Below, in pieces: positions 1 through 8,051 of a stretch of 54,081 nt of DNA. The DNA is taken from the NCBI GenBank assembly GCA_964655355.1, contig CAZZMD010000030.1, forward strand, positions 1 through 54,081. The letters run 5' to 3'. Below the pieces are notes generated by a model that was given only the letters and a program-made list of their open reading frames with translations, did no database searches and was not told the DNA's origin. The translations under genes were made by a program, and so were the position numbers. The first letter of the stretch is position 1, and every line of letters starts with the position of its first letter. The stretch is from CALGDE01 sp964655355. GTDB lineage: Bacteria; Cyanobacteriota; Cyanobacteriia; CACIAM-69d.

Positions 1-839
1 GCGATCGCAACCGTCAAGATATCAGTCAGGTGGACAGCCTCGACATCATTGCCCCCAATGGGCAACGGCTTCCCCTCGATGCGATCGCCCAACGGCGCTT
101 GGTGCCTGACTTCACCACCATCTCCCGTAAAAATGGGCAGCGCTTCAACAATATCCAAGGGTTTTTGGTGGCTGGAGCCCTACCCGACACCGCCCTCACC
201 GCCTTTAAACAACACCTCGACGATATCGGTTTTGAACTGCCCCCCGGCTACCGCATGTCCTACGGCGGCGAAGCCGATGCCCGAGGCACCGCGATCACCA
301 ATCTCCTGTCCATCGTCGGCGTCCTGATGATCCTAATGGTCGCCATCCTGGTGCTGTCCTTTAACTCGTTTACCCTGGCGGCCCTAATTGGCGTGGTTGC
401 GGTCTGTGCGATCGGCCTGGCTGCCCTTGCCCTGTGGGTCTTTGACTCCCTATTCGGCTTCACCGCCATCCTCGGCACCCTCGGCCTAATTGGTCTCGCC
501 ATCAACGACTCCATCGTCGTCCTCGCCGCCGTCCGCGAAGACCCCGATGCCCGCAACGGCGATTGGCGGGCCACCCGCGAGGTTGTCGTCCACTCCACCC
601 GCCACGTCCTCGCCACCACCTTTACGACTATTGCCGGCTTTGTCCCCCTGCTTCTGGACGAAACCGGATTTTGGCCTCCCCTCGCCATTGCGATCGCCGG
701 AGGACTCGGTGGTGCAACGTTATTGGCGCTCTACTTCATCCCCTCCGCCCACCTCATTTGGGCTCGCCATCAATCTCGCAAACACCGTAAACTTCAACCG
801 CAAGCCACCGACAAAATACCGGTCACGCTGCCTGGATAA
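1..839 (+). CDS. RND-family efflux permease, C-terminal fragment
   Basis: The reading frame is open at the window edge (first full codon at base 3), so the N-terminal part lies outside. The visible ~278 residues match the last part of an AcrB/MexB-type inner-membrane proton-drug antiporter: a periplasmic stretch, then four or five hydrophobic helices starting near the 'TNLLSIVGVL' segment. A conserved-looking 'GLIGLAINDSIVV' helix and a 'TTFTTIAGFVPLLL' helix are typical of the second half of RND pumps. A short basic tail follows. Seen: topology and motifs. Family knowledge: RND pumps export drugs, metals or lipids with a periplasmic adaptor. The substrate cannot be told from this fragment. 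Confidence 0.85.
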   Translation, partial: DRNRQDISQVDSLDIIAPNGQRLPLDAIAQRRLVPDFTTISRKNGQRFNNIQGFLVAGALPDTALTAFKQHLDDIGFELPPGYRMSYGGEADARGTAITNLLSIVGVLMILMVAILVLSFNSFTLAALIGVVAVCAIGLAALALWVFDSLFGFTAILGTLGLIGLAINDSIVVLAAVREDPDARNGDWRATREVVVHSTRHVLATTFTTIAGFVPLLLDETGFWPPLAIAIAGGLGGATLLALYFIPSAHLIWARHQSRKHRKLQPQATDKIPVTLPG

Positions 840-846
840 GCCGCCG

Positions 847-1347
847 ATGAAAATACTAATTACGGGAAACTCAGGGTCAGGAAAAACTACGCTAGCCAGT
901 CGACTGGTTGAGCGCTATTCCCTAGCCCATCTCGACCTGGATGAATTGGCCTGGCTGCCAGTGACACCGCCCCAACGTCGCCAAGTTGCCGATAGTTTGG
1001 TGGAAATGGATGCTTTTTCGTATCAGCATTCCGGTTGGGTGATAGAGGGATGTTATGCCGATTTATTAGGGGCGATCGCTCCCAAAGCAACCCATTTAAT
1101 CTGGCTAAATTTCCCCGTCGAGATTTGCATAAAACACGCTCACTTTCGCCCTTGGGAACCGAATAAATACTCATCCCCTGCCGCCCAGGATAAAAACTTG
1201 CAAATGCTACTGGATTGGATTCAATCCTACGCAATTCGTAGGGACGAATGTTCCCAACATCAACATCAACAACTCTTTGATCAATTCACCGGTCAAAAAA
1301 TGATGCTGACCGACCCCGATGAATTAGACCCACTGAAATTGACTTGA
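847..1347 (+). CDS. P-loop nucleotide kinase-like protein (adenylate kinase/FlaR-like)
   Basis: A 166-residue protein starting with a Walker A loop, GNSGSGKTT at residues 7-15. A 'LAHLDLDELAW' segment follows, resembling the adenylate-kinase-like 'DNA topology modulation (FlaR)' family, which has an aspartate-rich strand at this place. A Walker-B-like hydrophobic strand 'THLIWLNFP' lies mid-protein. The ATG at 847 is chosen because it places the P-loop right at the N-terminus; it lies 7 bases after the efflux gene stop, so co-transcription is likely. The substrate is unknown; the FlaR name has little functional support in general. Confidence 0.75.
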   Translation: MKILITGNSGSGKTTLASRLVERYSLAHLDLDELAWLPVTPPQRRQVADSLVEMDAFSYQHSGWVIEGCYADLLGAIAPKATHLIWLNFPVEICIKHAHFRPWEPNKYSSPAAQDKNLQMLLDWIQSYAIRRDECSQHQHQQLFDQFTGQKMMLTDPDELDPLKLT

Positions 1348-1369
1348 TTGCCTATTAGTTGCCTAATAA
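1348..1369. repeat. 11-bp tandem duplication spanning the Uma2 stop codon
   Basis: Units 1348-1358 (ttgcctattag) and 1359-1369 (ttgcctaataa), two mismatches. The stop codon of the minus-strand Uma2 gene (1355-1357) is inside the first unit as written on the plus strand. Confidence 0.75.
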
Positions 1370-1909
1370 CGTGCTGACTGGGATTTCTACTGTGGGTAAG
1401 ACTCGCGATCGCACCGTGCCCTCTTGCAAAATCACTTCCTCGGTATAATCCCCATCCTTCGGCTTGGTTAATACAATCACTCGGTGTTCTGCTTCATCGC
1501 CCGAAATATCGATAATCCAATATTCTGGAATTTCAGCTTGGGCATAGAGCGATCGCTTCACCTTCCAATCTTTTCCTAGGCTCGACATCGCGACTTCAAT
1601 TACCAGCTTTGTTTCCGATGCGGTTGGGAGGCGATCGCGATATTTACCTCGAACCACAACGGCGATATCCGGCTCTGGCACAGAGTCAGACAATGTTATC
1701 GGATGGGCTTCTCTCACTTTCAGGTCAGCCGGTACCACCTTTCGTAGGGCATCGGCACTGCTGTCAATGCATTCACTGTGTAGCGGTCCTTCGGGGGCCA
1801 TTTCAACAAAATCTCCCGCCAATAGTTCCACTGGCTTTTCGTCTAGCAAGCCGGTTTCGACCAGTCGTAAATATTCTTCGACGGACCATTTGGCGATCGC
1901 AATTGTCAT
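1355..1909 (-). CDS. Uma2 family restriction-endonuclease-like protein
   Basis: A 184-residue protein of the Uma2 (DUF820) family, very expanded in cyanobacteria, with a PD-(D/E)xK nuclease-like fold. Visible core: 'EPDIAVVV' supplies the acidic residue, 'KLVIEVAMSSLGKDWKVK' supplies the E-x-K-type positions, and 'YAQAEIPEYWIID' is the family C-terminal signature. Length fits the family. The biological role of Uma2 proteins is unsettled; no toxin, methylase or mobile element lies beside it. Its stop codon lies inside an 11-bp tandem duplication (see repeat at 1348-1369). It converges with the kinase gene, with only 7 bases between the stops. Confidence 0.9.
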   Translation of the reverse strand: MTIAIAKWSVEEYLRLVETGLLDEKPVELLAGDFVEMAPEGPLHSECIDSSADALRKVVPADLKVREAHPITLSDSVPEPDIAVVVRGKYRDRLPTASETKLVIEVAMSSLGKDWKVKRSLYAQAEIPEYWIIDISGDEAEHRVIVLTKPKDGDYTEEVILQEGTVRSRVLPTVEIPVSTLLGN

Positions 1910-2013
1910 AGAAACTTACCCACCGAGGCGGATTTAATGGCGCGGATCTTGAGTACGTTGATCATAGCGCTAATGATTTTGTCAGGGGCGATCGCTCTTT
2001 ACCAGACATCCCC

Positions 2014-2772
2014 TTAAAATAGGTCGACTAGGTGGGCGGTGTCGTTGAAGCGGCGGATTTGCCAGAGGCTCGTGTTGAAGCGGTTTTGTACCATCTGGTC
2101 CTGGCGAAATTCATCGGTGCCTGGCTCGGCTGTCCCGGTGAGGGTGTCGTTTTCCAGCACTTTGTACCAGCGATCGCGATCTAGCCAGAATTCAAAAATT
2201 GCCGTGTTGTATACCGACATGCGCCAGGAGCGATCGCATCCCATCATGGACGAAATGAGATGCTGCAAAATCCAACTGTGGGCGACGACCCAAACCCGAT
2301 CCTGTCCCACACATTCCGATAGCAGGGTTTGAATGAAGCGTTCTGCCCGCTGTCGCCCCTGTACTAACGTCTCTGCCCCTGGTACCGGCAGCCAGTCTAT
2401 CGACGCCTCCAGTTGCTGACATAGGTCTGGGTGCTTTTCCTTTGCCTCTTGCCAGGTCAGACCCTGGAAAATGCCGTTCTGGTATTCCCGTAGGTCGTCC
2501 TGGAAGCTGATTTCTTGGGCAATATTGCTCTGGGGATCGTCTGACGGGCGATCGCGCAATACCCGCTCTCGCAGAATCTCCGCCGTCATCCGTGCTCGCT
2601 TTAGGGGGCTGCTGTAGATTTTGGTGGGGATCCAATTTTCCCGCCGTAATCGCTTTGCTAACCGCTTTGCCTGGTCTTCCCCCGCCCCGGATAAGGGAAA
2701 TTCTCCGTTCCCTTGCATCCGTCGTTCCTGATTGCCGGTAGACTCCGCATGGCGGATAAACAACAATTTCAT
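2014..2772 (-). CDS. histidine phosphatase superfamily protein (phosphoglycerate-mutase-like)
   Basis: A 252-residue protein with the catalytic 'RHAEST' near residue 7, the histidine that becomes phosphorylated in this superfamily. 'SSPLKRARMTAEIL' is the usual second conserved arginine region and a later 'VVAHSWILQHL' supplies the second catalytic histidine. Fold and motif order are those of branch-1 histidine phosphatases (cofactor-dependent phosphoglycerate mutase, CobC, SixA-like). The substrate is not predictable: phosphosugar, nucleotide or protein phosphatase are all possible. The C-terminal ~60 residues beyond the core look lineage-specific. Confidence 0.88.
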   Translation of the reverse strand: MKLLFIRHAESTGNQERRMQGNGEFPLSGAGEDQAKRLAKRLRRENWIPTKIYSSPLKRARMTAEILRERVLRDRPSDDPQSNIAQEISFQDDLREYQNGIFQGLTWQEAKEKHPDLCQQLEASIDWLPVPGAETLVQGRQRAERFIQTLLSECVGQDRVWVVAHSWILQHLISSMMGCDRSWRMSVYNTAIFEFWLDRDRWYKVLENDTLTGTAEPGTDEFRQDQMVQNRFNTSLWQIRRFNDTAHLVDLF

Positions 2773-2908
2773 TGCGGCAGCAGTCCTCTCCTAGAATAGG
2801 AATATTGGCGAATTGGGGAAGGCAGACGGGGTTGGGACCGGGTGCCTAACCGCTGTAATCTGCTATTGAACACCATTCCCCACCCACCGTTGCAACCCTA
2901 TATCTCAA

Positions 2909-2932
2909 TTTGCTTCGGTTTTTGCTTCGGTT
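2909..2932. repeat. Perfect 12-bp tandem duplication in the ndhM leader
   Basis: TTTGCTTCGGTT occurs twice, at 2909-2920 and 2921-2932, 43 bases upstream of the ndhM ATG. It could be part of the promoter or leader, or a neutral slippage product like the other short duplications here. Confidence 0.8.
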
Positions 2933-2975
2933 CCCTGCCCGTTAATATTGACCCGTGAGGAGAGGTTGTCCACCG

Positions 2976-3326
2976 ATGTTGTTGAAATCTACGACCCGCC
3001 ATATCCGTATTTTTGCGGCAGAAATCGACGAGAAGGAATTTGTGCCTAGCGAAAGTAAGTTGACCCTGGATGTGGATCCGGATAATGAGTTTGTTTGGGA
3101 TGATGCTGCGGTTAAGCAGGTCCACAGCAAGTTTGAGGAGCTGGTTTCGGATTATGCTGGCCAGGATTTGACGGAATATAATTTGCGTCGCATTGGTTCG
3201 GATCTGGAGCATTTTGTGCGATCGCTGCTAGAAGCTGGGGAGATTCGTTACAATCTCAAAGCCCGCGCCGTTAATTACAGCATGGGACTCCCCAAGACGG
3301 GTATGGAAATTAATACCGGAAAGTAA
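2976..3326 (+). CDS. ndhM: NAD(P)H-quinone oxidoreductase subunit M
   Basis: A 116-residue protein recognised as NdhM, a subunit found only in the photosynthetic NDH-1 complexes of cyanobacteria and chloroplasts. It sits in the cytoplasmic arm of thylakoid NDH-1, which takes electrons from ferredoxin for cyclic flow and respiration. Characteristic segments are 'LLKSTTRHIRIFAAEI' at the N-terminus, 'LTLDVDPDNEF', and 'NLRRIGSDLEHFVRSLL' in the second half. The ATG at 2976 is preferred over the upstream in-frame GTG because AGGAGAGG lies just upstream and family members begin with this MLLKSTTRHIR. It is transcribed alone, away from the phosphatase gene. Confidence 0.96.
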   Translation: MLLKSTTRHIRIFAAEIDEKEFVPSESKLTLDVDPDNEFVWDDAAVKQVHSKFEELVSDYAGQDLTEYNLRRIGSDLEHFVRSLLEAGEIRYNLKARAVNYSMGLPKTGMEINTGK

Positions 3327-3434
3327 TTTTTCTGATTTCCCTACCGTTTTGAGTGGGGCTAAGGGATTGCCCTATTACCCGTTTTGTTTGACCCGATTGT
3401 TGACTAATAAAAACTAGAGATGGAGGCCAACGCG

Positions 3435-3665
3435 ATGACTGAGGTTAATTGCGCCGAAGCCTGCAAGAATGGCTGTGTTTTGGGCGATGATTGTCCCCAC
3501 CGTGAGCATCTGGGGGAGGCAACTAGCTTTATTGCTAGCACTTCCTTGGACGATATGCTGCAAATTTCCCAGGACCGATTTTTGAAGCAAATGGAAGCGG
3601 ATGCCGCGGCCGTTGATGCCGGTGGTTTACCGGATTTGCCTGAGTTTAAGTTCCCAGGGACCTAA
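3435..3665 (+). CDS. small conserved cyanobacterial Cys-rich protein
   Basis: A 76-residue protein with four cysteines in its first 20 residues (positions 6, 10, 14 and 20; 'NCAEACKNGC' then 'DDCPH'). A 'FIASTSLDDMLQIS' segment follows, typical of a short protein family found across cyanobacteria downstream of ndhM-like or photosynthesis genes. The cysteines could bind a metal; no function is known to me. The ATG at 3435 is chosen over 3420 because GGAGG (in atggaggcc) sits 9 bases before it. A clear Rho-independent terminator follows at 3706. Confidence 0.8.
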   Translation: MTEVNCAEACKNGCVLGDDCPHREHLGEATSFIASTSLDDMLQISQDRFLKQMEADAAAVDAGGLPDLPEFKFPGT

Positions 3666-3705
3666 GCTATTTCGGCTAGTACTATTTCAACCTTGTGTTT
3701 CTCCT

Positions 3706-3737
3706 AAAGGGCGTTGTTATGTACGCCCTTTATTTTT
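3706..3737 (+). terminator. Rho-independent terminator after the small Cys-rich gene
   Basis: Perfect 8-bp stem AAAGGGCG (3706-3713) / CGCCCTTT (3724-3731) with a 10-base loop, followed by atttttg. It ends the transcript of the 3435-3665 gene and probably of ndhM. Confidence 0.85.
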
Positions 3738-3829
3738 GTGCCCAAGTTTGTGCCTAGGCTCAATCTGGCCTGTTCCGATACGATCGCCCCTACTGCTTAA
3801 TATCAGAGAATTTCTAATACCAGAGAATA

Positions 3830-5386
3830 ATGACCTCGTCTCCTGCTGCTGGAAAGCCTGCCAAAATTGTCTGGTTTCGTAATGATTTACGGGTGGCAGA
3901 TTGTGCCCCGTTGTTCCATGCTTGGCGATCGCAATCTCCGGTGATTCCGGTGTATTGTTTTGACCCTCGGCACTTTGGAAAAACAGCCTTTGGCTTTCCT
4001 AAAACTGGTAATTTCCGTGCCAAGTTTTTGTTGGAAAGTGTGGCGGATCTACGGCGATCGCTCCAATCCTTGGGGTCAAACTTAATTATTCGCTGGGGTA
4101 AGCCGGAGGAGGTTTTGCCAGAACTGATCCAGCAAACCCAGGCGGATACGGTGTATTGCCACAAAGAAGTGGCCTATGAAGAAACCCGCGTGGATGGGGC
4201 GTTGAGTCAGGCGATCGCTCAACTGGCAAAGGCCGAAAATCGGGAAATTAAAACCCGTCGCTATTGGGGCGCGACGCTTCATGCGCCTAATGAGTTGCCC
4301 TTTGAAATTTCTCAAATCCCCGAGCTGTTTACCCGATTCCGCAAGGATGTGGAAAAGGACTGTCAGCCTCGGGAGCCATTGCCAGCGCCGAAATCGTTGC
4401 CGCCTCTCCCCGAGACTCTCCAGCCGGGGGAGCTGCCGAGTTGGGAGACGTTAGGACTAGCGCCGCCCACTGCCGATCCACGCGGCGTTTTGGAGTTTGT
4501 TGGGGGGGCGACAGCGGCGGGCGATCGCGTCAAGCAATATTTTTGGCAAGGGGACCATCTCCGGCGCTATAAACAAACCCGTAACGGTCTCCTGGGTGCA
4601 GACTATTCTTCTAAATTTTCTCCCTGGCTTGCCCTCGGCTGCATCTCGCCCCGACAAATTTGGGATGAGGTGCTGAGTTATGAAGAGGAACGGGTTGCAA
4701 ATGATTCCACCTATTGGCTGATTTTTGAACTGTTGTGGCGGGATTATTTCCGTTGGATCTCTGCGAAGCATGGCAATAAAATTTTCTTGATTTCGGGACT
4801 CCAAGGGGCAGATATTCCCTGGAAACAGGACTGGGATCGGTTTAATTTATGGAAGGACGGTAAGACCGGCTATCCTTTTGTGGATGCCAATATGCGAGAG
4901 TTAGCGGCGACCGGATTTATGTCCAACCGAGGGCGGCAAAATGTTGCCAGTTTCCTCACAAAAAATCTAGGGATTGATTGGCGAATGGGTGCGGAATATT
5001 TTGAGTCGATGCTGATTGATTACGATGTTTATAGCAATTGGGGAAATTGGAATTACACCGCTGGCGTGGGGAATGATGCCCGGGGATTCCGTTTTTTTAA
5101 TGTGATTAAACAGGCGAAGGATTATGACGGTAATGGCGATTATGTAAAGCATTGGATTCCCCAGCTCCAGGCGATCGCTCGCACTAAAATCCATACTCCC
5201 TGGCAACTGAGTCGTGATGAACAAAACCGCGTTGGTATTACGTTGGGGGTTGACTATCCCAATCCTGTGGTGGACCTTTTCCAGTCGGCTGAAGCCAATG
5301 AGAAAATCTATAATGCTGCCCTGGGGATTCAACCGAGCGCCAAGCCGAGTAAATCCCGTGGTAAACGAGGGCGAAAGGGTAAGTAG
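3830..5386 (+). CDS. DASH-type cryptochrome
   Basis: A 518-residue flavoprotein of the photolyase/cryptochrome family. The N-terminal photolyase domain begins 'KIVWFRNDLRVADCAPL', and the C-terminal FAD-binding helical domain includes 'TRNGLLGADYSSKFSPWLA', 'ELLWRDYFRW', 'GYPFVDANMRELAATGFMSNRGRQNVAS' (split here: the segment 'FMSNRGRQNVASFL' is the strongest) and 'SNWGNWNYTAGVGND'. These are the cry-DASH signatures. The family repairs cyclobutane dimers in single-stranded DNA and may signal in blue light; the chromophore is probably MTHF plus FAD (family knowledge). The tail is lysine/arginine-rich. It converges on the GGDEF gene with no obvious terminator between them. Confidence 0.93.
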   Translation: MTSSPAAGKPAKIVWFRNDLRVADCAPLFHAWRSQSPVIPVYCFDPRHFGKTAFGFPKTGNFRAKFLLESVADLRRSLQSLGSNLIIRWGKPEEVLPELIQQTQADTVYCHKEVAYEETRVDGALSQAIAQLAKAENREIKTRRYWGATLHAPNELPFEISQIPELFTRFRKDVEKDCQPREPLPAPKSLPPLPETLQPGELPSWETLGLAPPTADPRGVLEFVGGATAAGDRVKQYFWQGDHLRRYKQTRNGLLGADYSSKFSPWLALGCISPRQIWDEVLSYEEERVANDSTYWLIFELLWRDYFRWISAKHGNKIFLISGLQGADIPWKQDWDRFNLWKDGKTGYPFVDANMRELAATGFMSNRGRQNVASFLTKNLGIDWRMGAEYFESMLIDYDVYSNWGNWNYTAGVGNDARGFRFFNVIKQAKDYDGNGDYVKHWIPQLQAIARTKIHTPWQLSRDEQNRVGITLGVDYPNPVVDLFQSAEANEKIYNAALGIQPSAKPSKSRGKRGRKGK

Positions 5387-5421
5387 GGATGGGTGAAATT
5401 ATTATGAAATATTCTGTCTGA

Positions 5422-5450
5422 TTCGATCCCTTGGAACGTTTCGATCCCTA
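5422..5450. repeat. 10-bp direct repeat overlapping the GGDEF gene stop
   Basis: TTCGATCCCT occurs at 5422-5431 and 5440-5449 (18-base period); the minus-strand stop codon (5448-5450) overlaps the second copy. Confidence 0.6.
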
Positions 5451-6791
5451 TCCCCAAAGTCTGACAGAGAGTCCCTCCACCACTTTTTCGATGCGATCGC
5501 GCCCATTCTCTTTCGCGCAGTACAATGCCTGATCGGCACTCTCGATCAGCTCGCCAATCGAATGGTTGTTTGTCGACTCTAAGATGGCAACGCCCATGCT
5601 GATGGTCACACGGTTACTCACCTTAGACGTGGCATGGGGAATATTTAGCTGATGGATATTTTGTCTAATTGAACGTGCGAAGTTTTCCGCCTCTAATACG
5701 TTGGTATTGGGAAGAATAATGCCAAACTCTTCTCCGCCATATCGGGCGGTTAGGGCTCCCGAGTGGTTGATGCTTTGAGCCAATGTTGTCGCAATTTTCT
5801 TTAAACACTCATCCCCCGTCTGATGACCGTAAGTATCATTAAACTGCTTGAAATAATCCACGTCACACAGGATGAGCGATAGGGGGTGTTGCTGTTGCTT
5901 TGCCCGTTGCCATTCTTGTTCTAAATGCTGATCAAACTGACGCCGATTGGCTAACTGTGTCAATCCATCTAATGTGGCTTGTCGCCTTAATTCTGCGGTT
6001 CGCACTCTGACTTTGTCTTCTAAATCTTGGTTCACCATCTGGAACCGAATAAGGACCAGGGATAAGCCGAGGATGGCGAGGGCAAAAGTAATGGCCAAGC
6101 TGGTATAGATCGAGCCTATGCCGTCCTTGGCAATGAGCATGATGTTGTCGAGGGGTTGTGTCACCTCAACAATGCCCCTGACATCCCCTTCGTGCCAGTC
6201 TTTTCTAGGGCTGTTGGGCAGTGTGTTATGGCACTTCACGCAACTGGCGTCCATCCGAACGGCTTCGGTGTAGCGAAAGGTTAGATGACCATTCAGTTCT
6301 TCCTTCCGGTAAAAAGCGCCCTCTGGATTCTGTCGCAATGTTCTTAGGGCTTCCCATTCAAAGGGATCGTTTGGACCCCCAGTTTCGATGCGGTTGGGAA
6401 AGGGGTAGTCGCTGTATAGGCGGAAGAGGAGTCCTTGGGCGGGATCGCTCAGCTTATCCCCGATCTCAATGTTGTAGGTGGCTGGGTTGGGAATCCCTCC
6501 CTCGATGGTGTGATATTCTGCGCCGACGGTGACCCCGTCCATCTCCCTCAATCGCATGACGACGCGATCGCTATAAAATTGCCGCGCCGTATTGAGGGTT
6601 TTTACGGCTGTCTGGGCATATTGTTTTGCCTGACTTTCCACAAGCCAGGCCGACAATCGATAGCTTGAGAAGAGACCAATCCCAAATCCAATAATGAGCA
6701 GGCTAAATAGGGTGACGACGATATAGCCTTGGAAGTTTTTATAGAGGTGCCTTAGAAAGATGTCGAGTTTTCGGGAAGTCAGCTTACTCAT
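5448..6791 (-). CDS. membrane diguanylate cyclase with DUF3365 (Tll0287-like) c-heme sensor domain
   Basis: A 447-residue protein. A transmembrane helix (~22-45) is followed by a ~180-residue extracytoplasmic domain with a single CVKCH c-type heme motif (~184-188), as in the DUF3365/Tll0287 sensor family. A second transmembrane helix (~228-250), a short coiled linker and a C-terminal GGDEF domain follow. The active site reads GGEEF (~352-356), with the metal-binding 'CDVDYFKQFND' upstream, so c-di-GMP synthesis is expected. The allosteric I-site (RxxD just before GGEEF) is absent: the position reads HSGA, so product inhibition may be lacking. Heme suggests redox or gas sensing (inference). 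The ATG at 6791 is preferred over TTG at 6797. Confidence 0.92.
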   Translation of the reverse strand: MSKLTSRKLDIFLRHLYKNFQGYIVVTLFSLLIIGFGIGLFSSYRLSAWLVESQAKQYAQTAVKTLNTARQFYSDRVVMRLREMDGVTVGAEYHTIEGGIPNPATYNIEIGDKLSDPAQGLLFRLYSDYPFPNRIETGGPNDPFEWEALRTLRQNPEGAFYRKEELNGHLTFRYTEAVRMDASCVKCHNTLPNSPRKDWHEGDVRGIVEVTQPLDNIMLIAKDGIGSIYTSLAITFALAILGLSLVLIRFQMVNQDLEDKVRVRTAELRRQATLDGLTQLANRRQFDQHLEQEWQRAKQQQHPLSLILCDVDYFKQFNDTYGHQTGDECLKKIATTLAQSINHSGALTARYGGEEFGIILPNTNVLEAENFARSIRQNIHQLNIPHATSKVSNRVTISMGVAILESTNNHSIGELIESADQALYCAKENGRDRIEKVVEGLSVRLWG

Positions 6792-6924
6792 CGACAAGGG
6801 GTTTAGCCTCGATAGCGCCTAACAAAGTCTCAGGATAGACTTTTTCGTCCCGGGGCGCTTAGTATTGCCGTCTCAAAAAATAAGATCCTGATGGAAATTA
6901 ATGGGATAAAGGCGATCATTCACC

Positions 6925-6958
6925 ATTAATGGTGCCTTTTAATTAATAGTGCCTTTTA
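6925..6958. repeat. 17-bp tandem duplication spanning the DUF4126 gene stop
   Basis: Units 6925-6941 and 6942-6958 (attaat[g/a]gtgcctttta), one mismatch. The minus-strand stop codon of the next gene (6956-6958) forms the end of the second unit. Confidence 0.85.
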
Positions 6959-7591
6959 TAGTCCTGAGCGGGTTTCGAGACCGGGGTATAGGTAGGACGA
7001 TTCATTGAGCCCCTGGAGGCGCGATCGCCGCCGATCTCGTTGGGATTTGCCATGGCGCCATTGGTACCAACTGGTGGAGCTGCGTACCGCCAGCCAAAGC
7101 AGCATTAGGGCGATGACTCCCCCTTGGGTTGGCGCGTCGAAGGCAAATAGGACGAGGAAAATGCAAAGGGCATCCTGGGCGAAAATCACCCATAGGGGGA
7201 GTCCCCGAAGCCGGAAAAACCAGCCGACTTGGACCAGTTGCAACACTAGGGCGAGTGCACCGCCCATGATGCCCATCATGATGGTGAGCCCGTTGGGTAG
7301 GTCGGTGGCTTGAACCAAGGCCATCCCTAGGACGGCCCCCGCTAAGGGACTGAAGAGGAGTTGGACAAGTTGGAGGATTCGCTGTCCTAAAAATCGCTTT
7401 GAGGCAAAGAGTTCAAAGAGGGACCAGCTCACCAGTACTCCAATGACCAGGTTGGGGGAGAGGGCGGACAGTAGCGGTACGCGGGACCATAGGCTGGCTC
7501 CCTGCAATAGGCCGATGAGCAGGAGGGGCAACGCGATGCGCATTCCCCCCGATGCTGATGCTGCCAGTACCGCTAACAGTTCAATGAGCAC
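6956..7591 (-). CDS. DUF4126 family membrane protein
   Basis: A 211-residue very hydrophobic protein with about six predicted membrane helices and an N-terminus 'ELLAVLAASASGGMRIALPLLL' typical of DUF4126 proteins in cyanobacteria. A basic cytoplasmic tail, 'WRHGKSQRDRRRSR', ends the protein. The biochemical role is unknown; no partner is adjacent. The transcript would leave a ~460-bp upstream region containing a four-unit 14-bp repeat (7664-7719). Confidence 0.8.
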   Translation of the reverse strand: MLIELLAVLAASASGGMRIALPLLLIGLLQGASLWSRVPLLSALSPNLVIGVLVSWSLFELFASKRFLGQRILQLVQLLFSPLAGAVLGMALVQATDLPNGLTIMMGIMGGALALVLQLVQVGWFFRLRGLPLWVIFAQDALCIFLVLFAFDAPTQGGVIALMLLWLAVRSSTSWYQWRHGKSQRDRRRSRLQGLNESSYLYPGLETRSGL

Positions 7592-7663
7592 AATGGAAAC
7601 CCCTGGGTGAAGATGTTACGAGTCATCCCCTTTCCGCTGGGTCGTGGGATGGGCGATCGCCGT

Positions 7664-7719
7664 AACTTACAATCGCTAACTTGCAGCCGCTAACTTGTAG
7701 TCGTCAACTTGTAATCGCT
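7664..7719. repeat. Four tandem 14-bp units upstream of the DUF4126 gene
   Basis: Units at 7664, 7678, 7692 and 7706, each beginning aactt(a/g) and ending in a (a/g)(g/a/t)tcg- or ccg-type sequence; consensus aacttgtaatcgct. Units diverge by 2-4 bases, and each can be split into two heptamers. Confidence 0.8.
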
Positions 7720-7985
7720 CCGACCATTCCACGGGGTCGATTGGACGCCCGAAACATGAATGATTCTGCCCACACTAATCCGGCATCCGCAATGGGGGCG
7801 GGAGGTGTGGGAAGGATGACGCAGGGGCATCCCCTGCCCTGCCAACTCAAATCAAGGCAATCCAATATAGGGGTCCTGTCCTGGGGAACGGTTTAGGGCT
7901 GAAAGCCTTGACGGACCGCCTCTTTCCTGGGCTAAGGAGTGTGGCTGGAGAGATTGTAATTTTAAACCGATAAGCTATAAGTCAA

Positions 7986-8010
7986 ATTTACCCAAAGTAT
8001 GGGCGTAAAT
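7986..8010 (-). terminator. Possible terminator of the secreted-protein gene
   Basis: Stem ATTTACCC (7986-7993) with GGGcGTAAAT (8001-8010), one bulged base, 7-base loop. It lies 42 bases past the stop of the minus-strand gene; the U-tract after it is weak (ttgact). Confidence 0.45.
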
Positions 8011-8051
8011 AACATCTCCCCGGTGCGATTCTCCGGTGCAATGCGATCGCC

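Larger units (their letters stand above)
7592..8051. other. Gene-less interval between DUF4126 gene and secreted-protein gene
   Basis: No convincing coding frame. It holds the 4 x 14-bp repeat at 7664-7719, a short perfect hairpin GCAGGGG-cat-CCCCTGC at 7821-7837, and a stem-loop at 7986-8010 that may terminate the downstream minus-strand gene. A 13-base imperfect duplication (ccggtgc...) lies at about 8020-8045. Confidence 0.6.
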
